From assembly GCA_900073065.1 (NCBI GenBank), contig FJOG01000014.1:856803-920802 (forward strand): DNA of 64,000 nt, given 5' to 3'. The DNA is from Phialocephala subalpina. Its lineage: Eukaryota; Ascomycota; Leotiomycetes; Helotiales; Mollisiaceae. The notes under the pieces were generated by a model. It saw only the letters and a program-made list of their open reading frames with translations, was not told the origin of the DNA and searched no databases. The translations under genes were made by a program, and so were the position numbers. The stretch's first letter is position 1. Each line of letters starts with the position of its first letter. Below, piece after piece: positions 1 through 12,254 of the stretch.

Positions 1-294
1 GCTTCGTCTTCCCCCAGGAAGTGCAACCAAAGGCTGCGGTGGATATCGTCCTTTTGTCATACACTGCCGGAAGAGTGGATGCTGTTTTTATCGGTGTTAG
101 TGGAAACATCTTTGACTTGTTTGGATGGAGATGCATAGCCGCCGAAGTTGCAGGTTGATGACTATCAAAAACTGAAAAGACCTGAGACGCTTGCCTCATT
201 ACTCTTGTCTGCAATCACTTTGAGACTTCTTGCTAACCATTCTTGGCAGGCTCGAAATAGAGGACCAGACCACCTTGACGATTCGAGCTCAGTC

Positions 295-2554
295 ATGTCC
301 GGCACATCATTGGGCTCGAGCAACAAACGCAGGAATTGTCATGTCTGTGGCGATCCGGAGATGTCATACAAACCTTTCGTTAAGTGCACCAAATGCAGGA
401 GGACTTTGCACCAGTTTTGCCACAAACCAGATCTAGACTTGACAAAGCCTGTTCCGTAAGTTTCTAATTTTCAATCCAGTGTCTGTTCTTCGGGATTTCG
501 GATCCAACCCAACACCCATACAAATCAAAGAGCTAATATTCTCCTTTAGCCCAGGTTTCGTCTGTGGAGTCTGTGATGACTCCATGAAATGCTTGCAAAA
601 CTCAGATGGCAAGCTTCCCAGTGCTGGGGTCGGTACCAAGACTACAGCAGTAAAACTACCCACAGATAAGGCATCAACCGCGAGATCCTCTCCTGCGACG
701 TTCTCGAAAGACCCTTCAGTTCCAAAGGCACCTATTCCTAAAGAACAATTGCCAAACAAACCTACACTTCAGAACGAGTCAAGCGCGGCGAAATGCTCGG
801 TAGACTCCTTTGGGGCCCTGCCACAATTTTCAGACCAGCGTGCACCCCAGTCAAGCACGGCCACGTTATCGAAAGACATTCCTTTAAGCTCAAGAATCCC
901 TCCCTCCAGCGAGGATTTGCCAGAAAAGCCGGCAGTCCAAGAGGAGTCCAGCACGGTTAACGATGGCAAACTGAGGTGCCAAGCACCCGGCTGTGGCGCC
1001 ATTATTTTCACTGCAACTACTGCTAATAGAACTCTGTGTTTCAAGCACGAAGTTTTTCAGAAGGCAAATGATGCCAAAGCCCGGCCACCTCCGCCCAAGA
1101 CGGCACCAGTTTCCAGACCATTCAACAAGTCAAAGATGTACCCTGCGAGACCAGACGACAAGCCTTTCATAAACAAGGCTTTAAAGCGCAAGAGAACAGA
1201 CTTACCTAAGAAGACTTCGATCTCCAACGATTCGAGTATGCGCCCAAAAAACTCAGTGCTGCCGAAATCTGTTGAGCCACCTAAAAGCGCTACCTTCGCC
1301 TTTGACGCCCCGTTGACGGTTTCAAATCGTGCAACTCAAGAGAAGAGAGACGAGTTCAGCTTCACAGCTGCATCTAGTAGCTTCAACAGTCGTTACAGAA
1401 ACCAGTCTCTAGGGTCGGCGAACATGTTTGAGTCGGTAGTTGATAAAGAACCCACCTTTTCTACACCGCGTTCTCTTCCAAACAGCAACATCCTGGCCGA
1501 AGGTAGTGCTACTAATAATACAAAAACCCCTGACTCTGCACGCCGCAGTCCAAATATGCCAGCAGAGTCGCCGGAGTACGAGCCACCACCACCTCAGATG
1601 TCTCATGTCAGTACATGGGCAGATGAGGATGAAGATGAGGGTAACAGCCCAGGATCACAGATTGCTCAGGAACTTAGGGCGAACGCCGAGGAACACCACC
1701 CTGCAGACGCTGAAGCATCTCCCCAGCTTCCGGCGCTGAGTCCAGTCGAAGAACAGGCCACTGGAGCAGAATCTCCGATGGGCGTTGAAGACGAGAATTT
1801 CTTAGGTGCTGATGCCTACATCAATAGTCTTGCGTCGGAACACCTTTCATCACACAGAATAGGCCGAAGACAGCCAGCAGAATCCTCAGCGCGGCCAGTT
1901 CGCTCCCCAAAATTGTCGCATGGTCTTGACTCTGATACAGAGATGAACACTGGCGCCCACAATGTCCGACTCGAGGTCGAAGATGAAGATACAAGCGAAT
2001 TTGTCATTCCTGTGAATCGACCCCTTACTACTCTGGAGAAAAGAATGGAGCTTCGTGGCCCTTATGACGAGAGCGAGCTGGATTCATACCTCAAGAAGCA
2101 AAGAGACTGGGACGAAGACGATATCCCAACCAAAGATGAACTGGACTCTCAGAATTGGGGGTACATTGACCCTCGCGTTGTCTGGCCACAAAGACGAATG
2201 ACCGATGAAGAGAGAGAAGCCAAGATCAAGCAGATCGCTGCTCGTGGAGGCCGAAAGGCAAACTTTGGCAAAGTCTTCACCGCACAGAATCTGCAAGAAA
2301 AGGCCGAGGGAGTTTGGGACATTCATCAATGGCAAGAAAAACGAGACGATGATGCAACCAGGGATCTTGTCAGGCGTATGGAGGAACTGTTCCAGGTTGA
2401 GAACTTGGCCAATATGGTGCCAGCTACTCGAAACGGTAGATTGGTAATGATGGACAGAGAGGAGCCCGATGAAGAACAACGTGGACCCGGAAGAAGAAAG
2501 AAGAAAAATCCACCGCGAGTCTTCACGGTCAATGGTGCGCCCAATTCGATTTGA
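295..2554 (+). CDS. PHD-finger protein, probable chromatin reader
   Basis: Two exons (295-455, 550-2554) give 721 residues. Near the N-terminus (about residues 15-65) is a Cys4-His-Cys3 zinc finger: CHVCG, KCTKC, HQFCH and, just across the intron, CGVC. This is the PHD pattern; PHD fingers usually read histone tails in the nucleus. A second Cys/His group (CQAPGC...CFKH) lies near residue 200. The middle is Ser/Pro-rich and disordered. The C-terminal 200 residues are charged, with helical stretches and a basic GRRKKK run near the end. The intron at 456-549 joins the finger in frame. A good acceptor with a CTAAC branch site ends at 249 and the frame stays open from 250, so the true start may lie upstream of the ATG at 295, possibly left of the window. 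No orthologue recognised. Confidence 0.75.
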
Positions 2555-3362
2555 ATTGTACCAGAAAGTCAGGGACTTTCATGAGTGCCTGAACTAAACA
2601 TGAAAAGAGAGGGTTCAAGTAGGTATCAAATCCTTCCATTGGATGCTGCTTCGAATTTGGCTCTGAGTTCCTTCTAAAGTCCCTGGTGTCCCTCCGATAT
2701 CAGGACAATCGTATCTGCATGGCTCTATTGTCGCTCTTGATCGTGCGAGGCGATCTGCACTTCATAGATCGGGATGGTTTACATGGGCGGAGAGCAGGAT
2801 TATGGTATTGTATGCGGGTTATGTATGTTTCTTTCTTGGTGATTTGGTCATTGCATTCTAGCGGATACCCCTCGGCAGCTTCTTCGGTACATTCGATTAG
2901 CGCATAGAATACATAAGCATAACTTCTCATGGACATAAGGAAGGGCTTCTTAGCCGATGAGATACGAGAAAACGATATATGATTTCCAGCACTCTCTTTG
3001 ACCGAAATGCTCCCTCGCGTTGTATGCGCCAAGCTATATATTGCTCACCGACTCGCATGGTGTCGCTCAACTCTGTACGCCTGTCTTCTCTCCTCTCGGT
3101 GTTTTTAAGTGTTTAAGAACCTGTTCCTATCATCCACAGTTTTTTCAGGATTTTCCTTCGCCATGTTCGCAAAAAGCGACACACCAAAGTACCTTAAAGT
3201 CGGGAACATTCATTAACACCAGATTAAGAGGCGAGCAAGCCAAGGAATTGTTCAAACGGATCCTTGAAATTTCTATCGAATGCTATTCGAAGCTCTACTC
3301 TATGCTCATTCCTAAAGTCCCACCAATTTCAGGACACCTCAGAACTCCTCACATCTCCCCCA
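2555..3362. other. Intergenic stretch, no clear gene
   Basis: This is the 3' flank of the PHD gene. An open frame at 3020-3373 has one coding-like segment (about 3220-3320, Lys/Glu-rich). It is out of frame with the decayed membrane-protein remnant that follows and may be an upstream piece of it. Nothing else is supported. Confidence 0.4.
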
Positions 3363-3821
3363 TCCCCAAATGACACCGCACCCCTCGACATAGTTTCTAA
3401 CGCGTCAAATACCTCAGAATCCGTGTAAAGTACATTCGGCTCGCCGGACTATTCAAGTCCTTCGTCTCAGAATACCACAGCGCCACTCAAGATCGCCAAC
3501 AAAATACTCAGACAGCTATCGAATTCCCTTGAAATGGCACAGGAGTCGGTGAAGGAGGAGTGGAATTACTATACTGATCCTACATCGTTCCGAACGCCTG
3601 ATTCCTTTGTTGGGAAACAAAAGGCACCAGTTTGAATAGGAGTATTGCTCATTTTAGTCTTCGGGTTCTGTATATTTGTTGGTGGGGATTATCTGTATCG
3701 GGTGATGAAGAGGTATACGTTGCCGAAGAGAAAGGGGAAATTGAAAGGAAAGGGAAAAAGACGTCCGAAGGCTGGCGATCCGAAAGACTTATCAAGGAGA
3801 ATCGAAAATAAAGATGAATGA
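3363..3821 (+). pseudogene. Decayed small membrane-protein gene (possible)
   Basis: One reading frame from 3363 to 3821 looks coding but has two internal stops: TAA in the Ser/Thr-rich N-terminal part near 3428, and TGA at 3633-3635. The parts read as a Ser/Thr/Pro/Asn-rich segment, a charged stretch (3534-3632), one hydrophobic helix (ILVFGFCIFVGG region) and a very basic tail (KRKGKLKGKGKRR) ending at a third TGA at 3819-3821. The order suggests a single-pass protein with a basic cytoplasmic tail. The first stop could lie in a 46-nt intron, but I find no good splice pair around the second. No family recognised. A pseudogene is the simplest reading; unannotated introns or a chance frame remain possible. 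Confidence 0.35.
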
Positions 3822-4071
3822 TCAGTCTAGAGTCAAGAAAAACAAGTTGGAGGAAGTGGTGGGGCGAAATCGAGGAGTGAAATCTTAACACAGGAAGAGA
3901 AACGAGCATAAGTTCTACACAAAATGTCATATCCATCATGAGAGTTCATTGCTACTCATAAGGGCTATGGAGATCAAAACTCCTCAAACGCACCAAGCAT
4001 CCAACAGGTGCAAAAACAATATATACAAGAAGGGTAACCACCCGTCCACTCCCCCAACCTCTACACCTCGC

Positions 4072-6597
4072 TTAAAAATCATACTCACAACTATCATTCT
4101 CAGCAACAACAGTAGTCGTCGGCCTAGCCCTCGTCGAGAAAGTAGTAGGATGAGAGTGCTTGGCGGTATGGCCATGGTGCTTCGTCGTGCTGCTAGAGGA
4201 GGCGACTGGGAGGGTGAACGATGGGACAGAGGTAGATGGTAGGGTTTCACCTGCTGCTGTTGCTTCGGAGGTTGAGAGGAGGGTGGAAAATGAAGACGGG
4301 GCTATCGTGGCAGGGAGGGAGGTAGCGATTGTTACGGAGTCGGCTGAGGTGGTGAAGATTGCTTCAGCGCTGGATGAGACTAGAGCTGGAAGGGAAGTGG
4401 CGATGGTGACTGAATCAGCCGACGTCGTGAAGAGGACTTCACTGCTGGATGATACGGCAACAGGAGAAGAGCCGACAGCAGCTTGGGATGAGACGATGAC
4501 CGCAGCTGAAGTAGGAGTTGCCTTGATGGATGTAGCAACGCCAGCAGCACTCGACACCGTAACGGCAGAAGACAGCGCGACGACAGCCGTGCTGCTTGAA
4601 GCTACAACACTTGAGCTCGAGCTAACCGTTGTGCTGTCACCAGTGCTAACACAGGCAAAGCTCATCTTCGTGACCGGTGTTCCAGAGTCCTTTGGCGCGC
4701 TCAAATCCCATGTCATGTCAACATATGGCCAGCACACCTTGTCTGTTCCAACATTCGCAATGTCACCACTGACAAACACGCTTGTTGAACTGGCAACAGC
4801 ACCGACCTTCGCTCCAGCAGCGTCGACAAATTGGAATGAGGTTCCAACNNNNNNNNNNNNNNNNNNNNNNNNNNNNNNNNNNNNNNNNNNNNNNNNNNNN
4901 NNNNNNNNNNNNNNNNNNNNNNNNNNNNNNNNNNNNNNNNNNNNNNNNNNNNNNNNNNNNNNNNNNNNNNNNNNNNNNNNNNNNNNNNNNNNNNNNNNNN
5001 NNNNNNNNNNNNNNNNNNNNNNNNNNNNNNNNNNNNNNNNNNNNNNNNNNNNNNNNNNNNNNNNNNNNNNNNNNNNNNNNNNNNNNNNNNNNNNNNNNNN
5101 NNNNNNNNNNNNNNNNNNNNNNNNNNNNNNNNNNNNNNNNNNNNNNNNNNNNNNNNNNNNNNNNNNNNNNNNNNNNNNNNNNNNNNNNNNNNNNNNNNNN
5201 NNNNNNNNNNNNNNNNNNNNNNNNNNNNNNNNNNNNNNNNNNNNNNNNNNNNNNNNNNNNNNNNNNNNNNNNNNNNNNNNNCCGAGAGGTACCGGCTGAC
5301 AGTCTGGGCTTGTGAGGGTTTCCCAAGTCACGACAGATAAGTTGGAGTTCAGGGTTGCGACGTGGACGTTTTGGTGATCCTCAGTAGAAGAGTATGTGAT
5401 CCAGTTAACCTGGGAATCTCCTTCAGCAGCGCCGATAGTCGAAGATGCCTCTGCTCCCGTGAGCTTGTCTTTGCTGGACATAGTAGCAATAGCAACATTG
5501 TGGTTCAACCATCTTGGGCTGCATTGAGTGTAAGGAGTTCCCATCCATGCGTTCAAGGTCAAGTCGAGCGCACCACGAGATTGCCATGCGAAGACATAGT
5601 TTGTGGTGTCTGGGAAGAGAGCAAGGTTGCTGTATGATCCGGACATGCCACCCATGGGTTCTCCGCTGACTCCGTTGGTGGTGTTCTCGTTTGCGATCTT
5701 GACGCCGGACATATATTGAGTGTCGGTGTTGAGCCAGATGTCACCTTGATCTTCGGCGCAGACACTGGCGAATGGAGCTGCGTCGGCGGCTTCGAAACCG
5801 ATACCTGTGTTGTGGGAGCAGCCAAAGACGCTGCTAGCTCCAGTGATGGTTTGGAGAGCGCCAGTATCATCGACGTACTGAATCGAGTCTCCGAAGTGGC
5901 CTGCTGCATCGCCAGTGTAGGCTAGGATATTGTTAGTTGAGCCTTATCTTGCTTTTGTCTGGAAAACCCAAGACTGTTGGGAGAATACGTACCAGTGACA
6001 ACAAAATAAGCGCCGTAAAGTCCGGCTGCCGATGAGTAGACCAGATCCCCGTTCGCATCCGTAGTTGCTGTCAACTGAACAAACTTTATTAGACCTCTCG
6101 TTTTGATCTAAACTTTGGAGTGCACCTACCCCATCAGCAGTATGAACACCCGGTCCATTCAATGCGGTAGCCCACGCCTGAGCACCATCCTTATATCTCA
6201 CAACAGTCGTAATATAATCTCCAGTAGGAGGGACATCTGTTGTTCCCGTGGCAGTCGTGGTAATCATCACTGCAAACCCATCGTTCTGAGCGACTAATCC
6301 CGCTGCTTCGTAACCAGTGAGCTTTACTGCTGTACCGACAGCTGCAAATGTAGTGGTGTCCACTTGCTGAACGACAACATTGCTGTAGGTCGCATCAAGA
6401 TACGCTAGGTATGCAGATTTTCCATCTGGAGACACGGAGAAAGGAGTACGGCGATGATGAGGAAGTCCCGTCCAATACGCAGCCTTGATAGGATCGAAGC
6501 TCGACTCAAGCGTAAGAGAGTTTGGAAACGACGAGATGATGGGATCGGCGATAGTGCTGCTGGCCAGAGCAAGAAGAGAAAGGAGTGTAAGCTGCAT
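4072..6597 (-). CDS. Secreted Ser/Thr-rich protein, interrupted by a gap
   Basis: Three exons on the minus strand (6130-6597, 5993-6074, 4072-5921) total 800 codons including the gap. The N-terminus is a clear signal peptide (MQLTLLSLLALASS, cleavage near ADP). The first roughly 400 residues are a Gly/Thr-rich, probably beta-structured ectodomain. After the gap comes a short conserved-looking segment (CWPYVDMTWDLS). A long Ser/Thr/Val/Ala stalk follows, of the heavily O-glycosylated type, with an internal 17-residue repeat, and the protein ends in a His/Lys/Thr-rich tail. No C-terminal hydrophobic GPI signal is visible, so it is probably secreted or wall-associated. The 433 N bases fall in exon 3 and the same frame continues on both sides. 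Family not recognised. Confidence 0.75.
4309..4434 (-). repeat. Intragenic 51-bp repeat in the Ser/Thr stalk
   Basis: Two diverged copies (4309-4359 and 4384-4434) each encode 17 residues of the form [LI]FTTSADSVTIATSLPA. Protein identity is almost complete while synonymous sites differ, which suggests an old duplication held by selection or by conversion. Confidence 0.85.
4849..5281. other. Assembly gap (433 N)
   Basis: A run of unknown bases inside exon 3 of the secreted Ser/Thr-rich gene. The two flanks are in the same frame when the N run is counted at face value. Confidence 0.99.
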
Positions 6598-7438
6598 GAT
6601 TGCAAATGTATGGTAAAGACCGACTGAGCACAGGTGCTCGAATAGAAGCGAATGAAGCAATGAAGCGTGGTGGTCAGAAGAAAAAAAAGGCAAGACGGGA
6701 AACAAACTCGTTTTATGAAGTCAGAACATTGCGCCACTCAGCGCTCATCTCGTTCGAAACTTCGACAAGATGTGCGGTGGAGGAGGAGAAAGGCAAACAG
6801 GTCATTACCTGCCCCTCTCGTACAAAATACGGACGGAAGCCTAGGCTTCATCAATTCCAGACTTCAAGTGGGGAATTCAAGACTGGTCTGACTGGCGGCT
6901 CTCGGCGGGTACACTCCCAGAAACTTTATTCCCCTGTTGAAAATCACCCCAAGATGAGGAGCAAAATTGCAGGGAGCGAGCTTTTCACTCTTCTCAGTCA
7001 AGAGCCCGCATATCTAATCCTGTGTTAATGATCTTCAGCAAGGAGCCAAACTTTCCAACTGCCCGATAACCAACACGAGGAGCAGGAAATAAGATGTGAA
7101 ATGAAAACCGAGTTTGGCGAAGAACGTGGAGAAAGATTTTAAGTTTGGTGATCCAAAGCAATAAGGTTGAAACATCGGCGGAAAATCTGCCGCCGTGAGG
7201 AAGCGAGAAATTCAGGGGCTGGCCCCTCAAATCTTATGAGTTTAATCCTTGCGCTTATTTGACTTTTGGGTTCCGGAAATTTGGGAAGTAGAAGATCACC
7301 AAAGACGGCACTGGTTTTGAGTCCGTTTGTGTTACTCTTCGCTTTCAATTTTCATGCTCTATGGCCCCGAAGGCGTGATGGTCGTGCAGTCTTGTAAAGC
7401 CTTGGCAGCAAGACTCCATGCTCCATATCCCGTAATGC
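6598..7438. other. Intergenic, probable promoter of the secreted-protein gene
   Basis: This lies between the start of the secreted protein gene (minus) and the 3' end of MetAP2 (minus). The open frames here have no domain or codon signature I trust. Confidence 0.5.
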
Positions 7439-9008
<1,570 letters not shown>

Positions 9009-9342
9009 GTTGCCTTGCACAGAGCGTAACTCTGTTGTGCTCGATTCTTGAATTATGGAGTCGGAAGAAAAGAATCCCTTCGTTGCAAAAATCAGAGTTG
9101 GTCATGCAGCCGTGGGCAGAATTTTGAATGATTCGATAGCGGGGCAGGCGCTATGTGACTTTGGGGCGCCTTTGGCTTGTCAGCATTGACATTTATACTG
9201 CCCTTTTAGGCTTAGACCAGATCAACAATGACCTTGAATAATGCCGTCATTACTTCTTTGAGAATGTTCAGCTTAGCTTGAATATCTACACTCCTTTGAT
9301 CTTGTTCTTCGTCTCAACAATCACATATATTCGGGATGAGGA
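9009..9342. promoter_or_regulatory. Divergent promoter region, MAP2 / J-protein
   Basis: These 334 bases separate the two start codons and must hold both upstream regions. I see no specific factor site. Confidence 0.4.
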
Positions 9343-10243
9343 ATGCCACTCCGTGTTAATTTCTTTCCTTCTCCGGTACGGCTCCAACGGCTCTTTAGTA
9401 CCAGTGCTATTCGAAGAGATAGCAAACCGAGTCACTATGAGACGCTCCAGATACCGACGAATGCGACGCCCGCAGAGGTGAAGAAGTATGTTTCTATATC
9501 TCTCGTTCAAGATATGATTTGGCCAATGTCTATCTTCCTGCCATTCTCCGTCCACATCTGAGCACACGACCACTGTTCAAAGTTGGATACCTCTCTAATT
9601 TCTCCCCAGATCATTCTACACCCTCTCCAAAACCCACCACCCAGACCGCAATCCAGACGACCCCAACGCATCAGAGCGCTTCGTGAAAATATCAGAAGCA
9701 TATGCCATTCTCGGGACGCCTGCGAAACGACAAGCCTACGACCACGAACACCTCCACTCGCACCACCACTCCTCACATGGCGACCACCACCACCCCCGCG
9801 GTTCCTATCACTCCTCCGGTCCCGCCGGTGGCCGCCCCGCCTCTGGCCTCAGTCGACGGCGAACCCAATTTCGCGGTCCCCCACCCTCATTCTACCGCTC
9901 CGGAGGATGGGGTGAACAATCCGCCAAACGTCGAGCCGCTTCCGAAACCACTTCCTCATCGGCAGGAGGAATGGGACACGGTCAATCCCCCGGCGGACAA
10001 ATCCACTGGACCGACGTCCCACATTTTGATAGAGAAGGACACACACGTACACATGAGAACAATGCTCGTCGATGGGCTAGGAGGAAAGGGATGCAGGATG
10101 GGTGGGTTCCGGAGGAGGGAGCGCCGAGGGGGACGTTGGCGAATTTCTTTTTTGTAGGGGGGATTGTTGGGTTGGCTGTTTTGGTGCCGGCGCTCATATT
10201 TGAGAGGGTTACGAATGCAGGGAGGAGGGAGAAGGGTGTTTGA
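9343..10243 (+). CDS. Mitochondrial DnaJ-domain protein with C-terminal membrane anchor
   Basis: Two exons (9343-9485, 9610-10243) give 258 residues. The first about 25 residues are basic and amphipathic (RLQRLFSTSAIRRD), a typical mitochondrial presequence. The J domain follows, with helix I in HYETLQIP, the HPD tripeptide in KTHHPDRNP and the YAILGTPAKRQAYD end. J proteins stimulate the ATPase of Hsp70. A His/Gly/Pro-rich linker leads to one hydrophobic segment (FFVGGIVGLAVLVPALIF) close to the C-terminus, so the protein is probably anchored in the inner mitochondrial membrane. The intron falls inside the J domain and splices in frame. It resembles small membrane-anchored fungal J proteins, but no yeast orthologue is assigned. 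Confidence 0.85.
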
Positions 10244-10503
10244 GGGGTACGAGATGAGAGAGATATGAGACGAGCAGAGGTGCACAAGACACGAATGTAC
10301 GAAGAGACGAGGGAGAATACTTTCCAGGCGAAGGTCACATACAAGCATAGACGGACGTAGGGTGTTACAAGCTGGGTTTTGAATTCAGGGGCATCTATAT
10401 TACATACAAGCCATCCATCCCCAAATGCAATGCAACCCATGCCTAGGAAATCAAGTCTTGTCTTCGTGCTCTATCGTACTCTCCAACGCTAAGGTCGGGT
10501 GCT

Positions 10504-11717
10504 CTATGCCTCGAAAGTAAGAGAGGTACCAATCTTGTGGTTGGCTTGGTCGAGCTTTTGGGTATCAAAGGAGGCACCAATGCCAAAGGTGACACCAGGG
10601 CGGAGGAGAACGTTGTAGGCAACGGCAGCAACACCACGGTCGTTGATCTTGGCCTATTTTTTGTGTAAGTGAAAGCTCTTGCAATGTTCTAGGCTTCACT
10701 AACCTTGGCAAATGAGAGGGTGTCCAGTCTGTACTTGGCAGCAACCTCAAGTCCGACAGCGTTACCGGTCTTGGAGTCCCAGACGGCTTTCGAGCCAGCC
10801 TCAACTTGCGAGTTGACCTTGTGGTAGTAGGCAGCGGAGAAGACGCTCAAGTTGTTGGAGGCAGTGATGGAAGCGGTGTATTGGGGAGCAGCATATCCAA
10901 TGGCAGCAGAGTAGCTAGTGATAGCAGCCTTCTGCACATCATAACCAGCTGAACCACCAACCAAGAAGCCATCCTGACCAATAACAGCATCGATGTTGGC
11001 GCTTGGGCCCTTGAGAAGATCGAAGAAAGCACGGCCGTGGAAGTTGGCTTGCTTGAAGTGCAAGTTGAGCTTAGCACCCTTGGCTGAGGTAGCAGGGAGG
11101 AAGTTGGTCAGGACCTCAGCCTTAAGACCCTTGGTGATGGTGTCGTTGAGCTCAATCTTGGTGTCAAGAGCATTGACAGTGTTCCATGATTGAGTGAGTG
11201 TCAAGCCTGCGCGGCGATAGAACATTAGCAAAAGTGCTTCACCCGGCGTAAAGTTGATCATGAAATCGAAGACTGGATTCTGGGAGTTCTGCAAACGAGG
11301 GAAATCGGAGTGTATGAGAAATCGTTTGAAAGTTATACCGGATGGTTTATCGCTGAACTTGGCCTCCAACTGTACACGGGTATTTCATCAGTGTTCGTCT
11401 CGAGACTTTGGCGTGAAGGCATTCATACCAGACCGCTTGTAGCTCCCTCATGTGTAGATTTGCCAGTAACCTTGAATGCGACATTGTTGGGAGTGTTCGA
11501 CTTGATCTCGATAGCCTGGGCGCTCAGGTGGTAGAAGTCCTTCGACAAAAGCTATTTTCTGTCAGTAACTAATTCTCTGTGGGTTAATAGGAATTGGGTT
11601 GAGAAAGTTTTGTTGATGGAAACGCGATGGAATGGTCCAGCGGACGCGGAAGAAAACAGAAGCTCAACTTACGTCGTTGGACGCCTTGGAGATATCGGAG
11701 AACGCTGGGACAGACAT
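10504..11717 (-). CDS. POR1: Mitochondrial outer-membrane porin (VDAC)
   Basis: Five exons (11673-11717, 11429-11551, 11339-11369, 10704-11206, 10504-10653) give 283 residues, the normal VDAC length. It forms the voltage-dependent beta-barrel channel for metabolites in the outer mitochondrial membrane. The N-terminal helix (MSVPAFSDISK, then the LLSKDFYHL region) and the strands read as canonical fungal porin throughout. The C-terminal part has GVTFGIGASFDTQKLDQANH, close to the eukaryotic porin signature, and ends HKIGTSLTFEA. The ten-codon third exon is recovered only by joining LEAKFSDKPSG to LTLTQSWNT. It converges on the J-protein gene, with 260 bases between stop codons. Confidence 0.95.
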
Positions 11718-12254
11718 ATTGATGGTTAAGAGGCGATTGATGTGTAGAGGAAGGTATGGCAGGTTTTTTGATGAGGTATTTTGGAGATGAAGCTCTGGTT
11801 CGACTTGTAGACAAAAATGTCGGGAAAAGGCGGTACTTCTTCCGGGTCACAAGGGTGAACGTGCACAGTATGATTGGCTTGAAATTAGCGTAGCACCTGA
11901 CGACTCAGGGGTATTTGTTGATGCGTTGATGATGCCTTTGATGCGGAGGATTGTGCAGTTTTATAGATTTTTATCTCGTCGTTGAAATCACGTTTGAGGC
12001 AGTAACAGTTCTCGAGACTTCCTCGAAGGAAGGATTCATTTCTGTCTAGCATAAAAACAGCGATCTATCCTGGAAAGGAAAGTACTACTCCTCTATGTAC
12101 AAGATAACACATTCATGCAACGAAGCATTTGGCCCAAGTTTGGATCCATGAGATCTTTACGCCCACGTAATGAGGTATCAAACTCCAATTGATGACAACA
12201 TTGCTAAGAAAACAAGCACATTTCTCTCGCATTTTCAGTTACTCGTCGCTACAT
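11718..12254. other. Intergenic, porin promoter side
   Basis: These 537 bases lie between the porin start and the 3' end of asparagine synthetase. No gene seen. Confidence 0.5.

Noticed and set aside
1..249. All three forward frames are open over much of the first 135 bases
   Set aside because: I could not find a donor that joins any of them in phase to the acceptor at 249, so no upstream exon is called.
3020..3373. Open frame with a Lys/Glu-rich segment
   Set aside because: No start context, no domain, and out of frame with the remnant that follows; kept only as a note.
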